Positions 1 to 4,499 of a stretch of DNA of 7,939 bases are shown in pieces (position 1 is the first letter of the stretch; every line of letters starts with the position of its first letter). Location of the stretch: the NCBI GenBank assembly GCA_007136585.1, contig SLGR01000001.1, positions 1 to 7,939 of the forward strand. The letters run 5' to 3'. The notes beneath the pieces were generated by a model, which was given only the letters and a program-made list of their open reading frames with translations, did no database searches and was not told the DNA's origin. The stretch comes from Candidatus Sumerlaeota bacterium (GTDB lineage Bacteria; CG03; SLGR01). A program made the position numbers and the translations under genes.

Positions 1-628
1 AAAAAAAGGCGACAGGCCCTCCGCCCGTATCAAAAGCTATGAAAAAAAGCGTAAGGGCCGAGATAACCGCAAGCCCCGGGGCTTCGCCGTCCATACCGTC
101 CATATAATTAAAGGCGTTTGTGATCCCTAAGATTCCGATGTAGGTTATAAGCGCATCAAGGAAGTACTTACCCGGGACAGAATACGGAACAACACTTACC
201 GAGATACCGGAAATTATGACTACGGTCACGGCAGCAAACTGGATAATAAGCTTAACCGAAGCTCTTACTGTATATTTATCGTCTATAATCCCCAGGAGAA
301 AGATTATCAGCAGCCCCCCGGCAATACCGACAATTTCTGAGCTTATTTCTCCGTAGAATATGGTTGCAAGGAGAAAACTCAGCAGCACCGCCGCTCCCCC
401 GGTGAGCGGAACCGGCCGGGAATGAATCTTCCTTTTGTCGGGGTAATCCCTTATATCCAGTTTTTCACCCGCCCTTGCCGCCGCCTGGGTCAGAAGGAAG
501 GCCGCGATAAAGGTAAACAGAAACAGATGCGTGTACCCCGCTCCCGTTCCACTTACGACCCCCGGAGGAGAGAGAATAAGAAGCCCGGCCCCGGCTCCCG
601 CAGCAAGGAGGTTTAAAAATATTTTCAC
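1..628 (-). CDS. WecA/MraY-family polyprenyl-phosphate sugar-1-phosphate transferase (partial, C-terminus beyond window)
   Basis: Integral membrane enzyme that moves a sugar-1-phosphate (in WecA, GlcNAc-1-P from UDP-GlcNAc) onto undecaprenyl phosphate, the first lipid-linked step of a surface polysaccharide. 209 codons are visible. After hydrophobic segments near residues 5-20 and 33-50 comes a cytoplasmic loop with D61-Y-P-D-K-R-K-I-H69 and R71-P-V-P-L-T-G-G78, typical of the family. The acidic pair D116-D117 lies in GIIDDKYTVRASVKLIIQ, and the NAFN motif (171-174) is followed by catalytic-type D177 and D180 in MDGMDGEAPG. The usual residue after the second DG is hydrophobic; here it is E182. 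GTG at 628 is the only plausible start: the frame is open upstream but has no ATG or other GTG nearby, and AGGGGTG lies 7 nt before it. The family is clear, while the sugar and product polymer are unknown. It follows the deacetylase gene after 177 bp. Confidence 0.86.
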   Translation of the reverse strand, partial: MKIFLNLLAAGAGAGLLILSPPGVVSGTGAGYTHLFLFTFIAAFLLTQAAARAGEKLDIRDYPDKRKIHSRPVPLTGGAAVLLSFLLATIFYGEISSEIVGIAGGLLIIFLLGIIDDKYTVRASVKLIIQFAAVTVVIISGISVSVVPYSVPGKYFLDALITYIGILGITNAFNYMDGMDGEAPGLAVISALTLFFIAFDTGGGPVAFF

Positions 629-805
629 CCGAAAACACCCCTGTATACACCCACAGGCGCTGGCGGTATCAGTTTTCGGGTTTGTTCTGAGGGCAGGAAA
701 GAACCTCTCAGAGCAGCCATCGGCTGCGAGAATGAGAAAACGGATGCCGGTAGAGACTGAGATATCATTTTTAGTCTTTTTTGTGAGTTTCTACTCATTG
801 ACTTT
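629..805 (-). other. 177-bp gap with inverted repeats, possible leader of the WecA-like gene
   Basis: No gene is seen here. Two hairpin-forming repeats abut one another on the minus strand: GCAGCC-GAT-GGCTGC (727-713, 6-bp stem, 3-nt loop) and TCTGAG...CTCAGA (712-686, 6-bp stem, 15-nt loop, extendable by two G-C pairs across a bulge). Neither is followed by a T-run, so neither is a convincing terminator. A CTCAG at 761-757 could compete for the CTGAG at 711-707, leaving an alternative fold possible. Just after the deacetylase stop is a small TGAGT/ACTCA repeat followed by A residues on this strand, which is again not a terminator. I see no convincing promoter. Whether the transferase is co-transcribed with the upstream genes cannot be settled from sequence. 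Confidence 0.4.
636..642 (-). promoter_or_regulatory. Ribosome binding site for the WecA-like gene
   Basis: The minus strand reads AGGGGTG, 7 nt before GTG at 628. This site decides the start, because the upstream frame stays open without another credible start codon. Confidence 0.55.
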
Positions 806-1432
806 TCATAATAATTCCCGGGTCCAGTCAAGTGAAAGCCTCAGGGGAATAAACCCTTCAGAGTATTTACTCCTCCCCTGGTACCCCCTGAAAATGGCGC
901 AGGCCTCCGCGCTTTCAAGTATAGAGAGCCCGCTTATCCTTGTCGCCTCCACCTGCGAAGAGTGCGCCCTGAGAAGCTCCTTCTTCTTTTCCCATACCCT
1001 TTCTATATTCGTAAATACCGAAGGGGTGAAATCTATTGAAGTGGGAACCTCGTAGTAAAGAACGTTCCTGGAGTACCTGGTGGCAGACTGGATATTATTT
1101 GCCAGGGCCCTGTGGTCCTGGTGCGTATCCCGGTAATAGTTGGTGAAAATAAGAACAGGGTCAAGTTCCCGGATCTTTTCCTCTAAAAACATTATAAGCT
1201 CCTTTGAGTAGGGTATATCTGTATCTTTATAATTTCCCCACCAGAGCCCGGCGGCATTCAGTACCCCGGCGCTTTTTTCCTGTTCCTTACGCCTGTTTCC
1301 CGAAACTGCGTCTCCCTCGGTCAGTACAAGCATATGTATATCAAACTTCTCTGAGAGCTTGATCAGGGTTCCCCCGCAGCCAATCTCTATGTCATCAGGG
1401 TGCGGTCCCGCGGCAAGAACAACGGGTTTCAT
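806..1432 (-). CDS. PIG-L/LmbE-family zinc-dependent N-deacetylase
   Basis: A 208-residue protein of the PIG-L (LmbE-like) family. These are soluble metal-dependent enzymes that remove acetyl groups from N-acetylglucosamine conjugates, such as BshB and MshB in bacillithiol and mycothiol synthesis or PIG-L on GlcNAc-phosphatidylinositol. The N-terminal signature GPHPDDIEIGCGG (residues 9-21) supplies metal ligands H11 and D14 and the likely base D13. THQDH (103-107) supplies the third ligand H107. Other family marks are YYEVPTSIDFTPSVF (126-140), KKKELLRAHSSQ (149-160) and AEACAIFRG (175-183). The ATG directly follows the amidase TAA with no spacer, and a strong AAGGAG lies 6 nt upstream inside the amidase gene, so translation is probably coupled. 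The substrate is not evident. The next gene, a WecA-like transferase, makes an amino-sugar glycolipid a reasonable guess, and a thiol pathway is an alternative. No neighbouring bshA or bshC homologue is in the window. Confidence 0.9.
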   Translation of the reverse strand: MKPVVLAAGPHPDDIEIGCGGTLIKLSEKFDIHMLVLTEGDAVSGNRRKEQEKSAGVLNAAGLWWGNYKDTDIPYSKELIMFLEEKIRELDPVLIFTNYYRDTHQDHRALANNIQSATRYSRNVLYYEVPTSIDFTPSVFTNIERVWEKKKELLRAHSSQVEATRISGLSILESAEACAIFRGYQGRSKYSEGFIPLRLSLDWTRELL

Positions 1433-2275
1433 TTATATCTCCTTCCGGGGGTCTACAAGTCCGCCGTAGGCGCTCTCGTTTCGCCCTTTTATATTATCCG
1501 CCGGCATCCCGGCGCTGCTTCCGTAACTCGCATACTTAAACTCCTTCCCTGTCAGGTCTGCGTGTACTATCTCCGGACGGCAAAGCCCCTGGGCAAGGCG
1601 CCGCCCGTGCGGGGAGAGTATCATACTGTGCCCGTAATAGTAGCTATCGCCACCGTCCCTTCCGATGAGGTTTACTCCGACAAGGTAAGCCCTGCTGTCG
1701 TATGCCCTGGCGGAGTTTGTAAGCAACCAGGTATCAAAGGACCTCAGGAAAGCCGAAGGGCGGACTATTACCTGAACCTTCTTCTTTCCCATTATCCTGG
1801 CGAGTTCCGGGAAATCCCCGTCAAAACATATCATCATCCCTATATTTCCTATATCGGTTTTATAAACCTCTACGCTATTTCCGGGAAGAGTCCATTCGGC
1901 CTCGGCCGGAAACGGGTGTATTTTGCGGTATACCCCCTTTATCTCCCCCGTAGGTTCTATAAGAACCGCAGAGTTATAGACCCTCTCATCCCCGGCGGGC
2001 TCGTAGGTTGTCCATACTACATGAACCTTATGTTTCCTGGCCGCCTCGCATATCCTTCCGGTGGTTTTCCCGGGTATCTTATCTACCAGCGCGCTGAGTT
2101 TCCGGGGGGCAAGGCCCGTGGCAAATCCGGTGGTGACGGTCTCGGGGAAGACCACGAGGTCGGCTCCGTACTCGTTAGCGCACCTCTCTATCCATCCTGC
2201 GCCCTCTTCAAGGTTGGCCTCTATATCGCATAAAGCAGGTTCAAACTGAACCCCGCATACTCTTATCCTTTTCAT
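1433..2275 (-). CDS. Nitrilase-superfamily carbon-nitrogen hydrolase (amidase type)
   Basis: A 280-residue cytoplasmic hydrolase of the nitrilase superfamily, which cleaves amides, carbamoyl compounds or nitriles to a carboxylic acid and ammonia. The catalytic triad is visible: E45 in VVFPE, K118 in GVYRKIH, and nucleophile C150 in GMMICFDGDFPELAR. YNSAVLIEPTGEI (100-112), YYYGHSMILSPHG (212-224) and a C-terminal R-N-E-S-A-Y-G-G-L segment (265-273) match the family fold from N- to C-terminus. No signal peptide is present and the length is normal. The active-site CFDGDFPE differs from the CYDMRFAE I recall for human Nit2 omega-amidase, so I do not assign that substrate. Family members include omega-amidases, N-carbamoylputrescine amidases and beta-ureidopropionases. 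The ATG at 2275 has GGGAGGG 8 nt upstream. The gene lies 82 bp after sucD and touches the deacetylase gene, so it probably belongs to the same operon. Confidence 0.87.
   Translation of the reverse strand: MKRIRVCGVQFEPALCDIEANLEEGAGWIERCANEYGADLVVFPETVTTGFATGLAPRKLSALVDKIPGKTTGRICEAARKHKVHVVWTTYEPAGDERVYNSAVLIEPTGEIKGVYRKIHPFPAEAEWTLPGNSVEVYKTDIGNIGMMICFDGDFPELARIMGKKKVQVIVRPSAFLRSFDTWLLTNSARAYDSRAYLVGVNLIGRDGGDSYYYGHSMILSPHGRRLAQGLCRPEIVHADLTGKEFKYASYGSSAGMPADNIKGRNESAYGGLVDPRKEI
1439..1444 (-). promoter_or_regulatory. Ribosome binding site for the deacetylase gene, inside the amidase gene
   Basis: The minus strand reads AAGGAG, 6 nt before the ATG at 1432 and within the last codons of the amidase gene. 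With the directly abutting TAA-ATG junction it indicates translational coupling. Confidence 0.7.
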
Positions 2276-2300
2276 TTTAAATACCCTCCCGGTATATTTA
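2276..2300 (-). promoter_or_regulatory. Ribosome binding site of the amidase gene within a small inverted repeat
   Basis: The minus strand carries GGGAGGG (2290-2284), 8 nt before the ATG. It sits in a small inverted repeat: TAAAT (2300-2296) and ACC (2293-2291, read as the strand runs) can pair with GGT (2285-2283) and ATTTA (2282-2278), with a 2-nt bulge and GGGAG in the loop. An alternative pairing is ATACC with GGTAT. The AT-rich stem is weak. It may simply present the site in a loop or may tune translation; the sequence does not decide. Confidence 0.45.
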
Positions 2301-2357
2301 CAGAGGCCTTCGATACGTGCTTCAGGGAAATTTCAATTATTCCTTGTAAGTCTGTCA

Positions 2358-3230
2358 TCATCCGAGCATATCCCTTACTATCTCCGCCGTCTCCCAGGGG
2401 ACCCGGGCCACCCGCACCCCTGCTTCCTCAAGGGCTTTTATCTTTGATTCGGCCGAACCTTTTCCACCCTCAATTATAGCTCCCGCATGCCCAAGTCGTT
2501 TTCCCTCGGGAGCGCATCGCCCTGCTATAAAAGCGGCAAGCGGCTTTCCCGGAGAGTTTTCTCTGACGTACCCGGCAAGATCCTCCTCCATACCCCCGCC
2601 GATCTCACCTACTATCACGACCGCATCCGTATCGTCATCCTCTTCAAAAAGCCTGTATATGTCGGTAAAGTTTGAACCTACCACGGGGTCCCCGCCAAGT
2701 CCTACCACGGTGCTCTGGCCGTACCCCTGCCTTAAAAGGTAATGACAGATCTCTACCGTAAGGGTCCCGCTCCTTGATATCACACCCACGCGACCCTTCT
2801 CAACCGCTTCGGATGCCAGGACACCTATCTTTGACTCTCCCGGAGTCAGAATACCCGGGGTATTGGGTCCTATGACCCTCACGCCCCTGCGCCGGGCGGC
2901 GCTTATGAACCTTAGGGTATCGTGCGGGCATATCCCTTCGGTAATTACAACTATAAACCCTATCCCCGCCGCGGAAGCCTCGTCCACGGCATCCCTGGCC
3001 GCGCGGGCCGGGACAAATATCCCGCAGGCATCTATTTTATGGTTTTCGGCGGCCTCAGCTACGGTATCATACACTGGCACCCCCAGATGCACTTTTCCGC
3101 CCTTACCGGGGGTGACACCGCAGAGGACCCTGGCTCCGGAGGCGATCATCCTTTCGGCATGAAACGTCCCCTCCCTGCCTGTTATACCCGAGACCATTAT
3201 ACCCGTGGAAGAGTCTATCAGAACCGGCAT
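2358..3230 (-). CDS. sucD: SucD-like ADP-forming acyl-CoA synthetase, alpha subunit
   Basis: A 290-residue alpha subunit of the succinyl-CoA synthetase family (E. coli SucD is of similar length). It binds CoA and carries the histidine that is phosphorylated while an acid is joined to CoA at the cost of ATP. The N-terminal CoA-binding Rossmann segment contains GITGREGTFHAERM (15-28). GPNTPGILTPGESKIG (121-136), SRSGTLTVE (152-160) and GLGGDPVVGSNFTD (177-190) follow. E209 in GEIGG corresponds to the glutamate that steadies the phosphohistidine. The active histidine is H248 in GKRLGHAGAIIEGGKG. T124 replaces the Cys of the E. coli GPNCPG motif. The ATG shares one base with the sucC stop (TGATG), and GGGGAGG lies 6 nt upstream, so the two subunits are probably made in equal amounts. 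The family is certain, while succinate as substrate is only the default guess. Confidence 0.93.
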   Translation of the reverse strand: MPVLIDSSTGIMVSGITGREGTFHAERMIASGARVLCGVTPGKGGKVHLGVPVYDTVAEAAENHKIDACGIFVPARAARDAVDEASAAGIGFIVVITEGICPHDTLRFISAARRRGVRVIGPNTPGILTPGESKIGVLASEAVEKGRVGVISRSGTLTVEICHYLLRQGYGQSTVVGLGGDPVVGSNFTDIYRLFEEDDDTDAVVIVGEIGGGMEEDLAGYVRENSPGKPLAAFIAGRCAPEGKRLGHAGAIIEGGKGSAESKIKALEEAGVRVARVPWETAEIVRDMLG

Positions 3231-4357
3231 CAGGAGCCTCCCCGGCTCAGCTCCGCCGCGCGCCGCCCCGCCTCTATATCATCTGAATATATCTCCCTGA
3301 ACCCCGCCTTCTTCAGGGTCTCTACTCCTTCTTCGGCGCCTGTGCCCCTCATTGAGATAACCATAGGCACGGATACCGCCCCGCGCGCCGCGGCGGCGGC
3401 CAGTCCCTCGGCTATCACATCACATCTTGATATGCATCCGAAGAAATTCCCGAAAATAACCTTTACCGCGGGATTTGAAATGACAATATCTATCGCCTCG
3501 GAGGCTTTATGGTAAGTGCGCCCCGATACCTCAAGAAAATTAGCCGGTCTGCCTCCGAAATGAGTGAGGATGTCAAGGGTAGCCATATTCAGCCCCGCCC
3601 CGTTCCCTATGACTCCTATATTTCCGCTCAGCTGAACATACCCGAGCCCCGCGGCCCGGGCCCGGCTCTCAAGCTCGGTCTCCGATTCGTCTTTAATAAA
3701 CTCGGGGAACCCGGGGGCGGCCTCGTCATATATATCAACCCTGGCATCGGCTGCTATAACCTCTCCTGATGAAGTTACCGCAAGAGGGTTTATCTCGGCC
3801 AGCCGGCACTCAAATTTAATAAAAAGTTCGTACAGCTTTATGGCGGTATCGGTTATCTGCTCCGCCTCTGCGGCCTCAAAACCCGCCTCTTTTACAGCCG
3901 AAGAGGCTCTCTCCGGGCTGAACCCTTCAAGGATATCAATTCTTTTTCTTATGACCAGGGACGGGCTTCTTGCGGCAAGCTCCTCTATATCCACCCCGCC
4001 TTCCGCGGATAAGATGAAAAGAATATCGCCCCGGAGGCGGTCAATCCCGAACCCGGTGTAAACCTCCCGCCTTATATCAAGTTTTTTCTCTATGAGAAGC
4101 TTCTTTACCGGAAACCCCTTTACTGCTGAACCAAGAAGCCCGGAGACCTTTTCCAGGTACTCTTCTTCCGTGGAAGCCGTTTTTATACCCCCGGCTTTTC
4201 CGCGACCCCCTGTAAGGACCTGGGCCTTGATGACAGCCGGAGAGTTCTCCCTGAAGAATTCAAGCCCCTCACCGGGAGATGATATGACCCTGTAAGGAGA
4301 TACGGGAATCCCGAACTCTCTGAAAATCTTTTTAGCCTCGTATTCGAAGAGTTTCAT
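3230..4357 (-). CDS. sucC: SucC-like ADP-forming acyl-CoA synthetase, beta subunit, with altered substrate loop
   Basis: A 375-residue beta subunit (E. coli SucC has 388) that binds ATP and metal and forms part of the acid site shared with the alpha subunit. The ATP-grasp domain shows IKAQVLTGGRGKAGG (43-57), including K44 and the glycine-rich loop, with E98 further on. Metal-site residues are E188-I-N190 and D204. The C-terminal flavodoxin-like domain starts near 240 with GNIGVIGNGAGLNMATLD (245-262); N252 matches E. coli N264. Two loops differ from E. coli SucC: D-V-G-G-G-A-T is E-V-S-G-R-T-Y (276-282), and N-I-F-G-G-I-V-R-C-D is N-F-F-G-C-I-S-R-C-D (304-313). The second contains the positions that contact the acid in the E. 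coli enzyme. AGGGAG lies 5 nt before the ATG, with a promoter about 85 bp upstream. It could be a succinyl-CoA synthetase with drifted loops or a relative using another acid. Confidence 0.92.
   Translation of the reverse strand: MKLFEYEAKKIFREFGIPVSPYRVISSPGEGLEFFRENSPAVIKAQVLTGGRGKAGGIKTASTEEEYLEKVSGLLGSAVKGFPVKKLLIEKKLDIRREVYTGFGIDRLRGDILFILSAEGGVDIEELAARSPSLVIRKRIDILEGFSPERASSAVKEAGFEAAEAEQITDTAIKLYELFIKFECRLAEINPLAVTSSGEVIAADARVDIYDEAAPGFPEFIKDESETELESRARAAGLGYVQLSGNIGVIGNGAGLNMATLDILTHFGGRPANFLEVSGRTYHKASEAIDIVISNPAVKVIFGNFFGCISRCDVIAEGLAAAAARGAVSVPMVISMRGTGAEEGVETLKKAGFREIYSDDIEAGRRAAELSRGGS
3237..3243 (-). promoter_or_regulatory. Ribosome binding site of sucD inside the sucC 3' end
   Basis: The minus strand reads GGGGAGG, 6 nt before the sucD ATG and within the final glycine codons of sucC. 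Together with the one-base TGATG overlap it supports coupled translation of the two subunits. Confidence 0.7.
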
Positions 4358-4362
4358 ATCAG

Positions 4363-4368
4363 CTCCCT
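4363..4368 (-). promoter_or_regulatory. Ribosome binding site of sucC
   Basis: AGGGAG on the minus strand, 5 nt before the ATG at 4357. It supports this start, whose product begins MKLFEYEAKKIF, the expected N-terminus for the family. Confidence 0.65.
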
Positions 4369-4377
4369 GATTTTAAT

Positions 4378-4424
4378 GTCAGAAGCCGCCCCGGCTCTCT
4401 TACTGCGAGGCCGCTCTCTCTGAC
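4378..4424 (-). promoter_or_regulatory. Foldable leader between the promoter and sucC
   Basis: GTCAGA (4424-4419 on the minus strand) is the inverted complement of TCTGAC (4383-4378), a 6-bp closing helix. Inside it AGCCG-GGG-CGGCT (4396-4384) forms a 5-bp hairpin, and GCG-GCCT-CGC (4413-4404) could form a weak 3-bp one, giving a possible three-way junction. The whole element would lie in the 5' untranslated leader if transcription starts at the promoter upstream. I do not recognise it as a known riboswitch class. It ends about 20 nt before the sucC start codon. Confidence 0.35.
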
Positions 4425-4441
4425 GTTCCGCTATTACATGA

Positions 4442-4472
4442 ATTATAATATAAAAATAAGAAACCCCGTCAA
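4442..4472 (-). promoter_or_regulatory. Sigma70-type promoter for the sucC operon
   Basis: On the minus strand TTGACG (4472-4467) matches the -35 consensus at five of six bases, and TATAAT (4447-4442) is a perfect -10 box. The spacer is 19 bp, longer than the ideal 17. Transcription would start near 4435, leaving a leader of about 78 nt before sucC. It lies in the gap after the tamB-like gene and faces sucC, so sucC probably begins a new transcription unit. Confidence 0.6.
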
Positions 4473-4499
4473 TAAGGAAGGAATAAAACCGGGAAAAAC
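4473..4499 (-). other. Pyrimidine-rich tail after the tamB-like gene, no clear terminator
   Basis: After the tamB-like TGA the minus strand is T- and C-rich. A CCCG at the start could pair with CGGG overlapping the -35 region and precede a T-rich tract, but the stem is only 4-5 bp with a loop of more than 20 nt. I do not call a terminator. Confidence 0.25.

Noticed and set aside
650-730. TPP-riboswitch-like words (CTGAGA and CTGATACCGCCAGCG) before the transferase gene
   Set aside because: The remaining conserved core and helix arrangement of the TPP riboswitch is absent, and the downstream gene is not a thiamin gene.
785-830. TTGACT and TATA-like words on the plus strand near 798
   Set aside because: No -10 box lies at proper spacing and no plus-strand gene follows.
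531-1055. 174-codon plus-strand frame across the gap and the deacetylase 3' end
   Set aside because: Composition is Ser/Pro/Phe-rich without motifs, and it overlaps the transferase start and the deacetylase on the opposite strand.
1400-2233. 277-codon open frame on the plus strand opposite the amidase
   Set aside because: It lies antisense to a gene with a clear catalytic triad, its translation has no recognisable motif and a low-complexity Pro/Gly/Tyr-rich make-up, and it has no sensible start context. It is a codon-structure shadow.
2922-3515. 197-codon plus-strand frame opposite sucD and sucC
   Set aside because: It spans the junction of two confidently identified genes on the other strand and its product has no family features.
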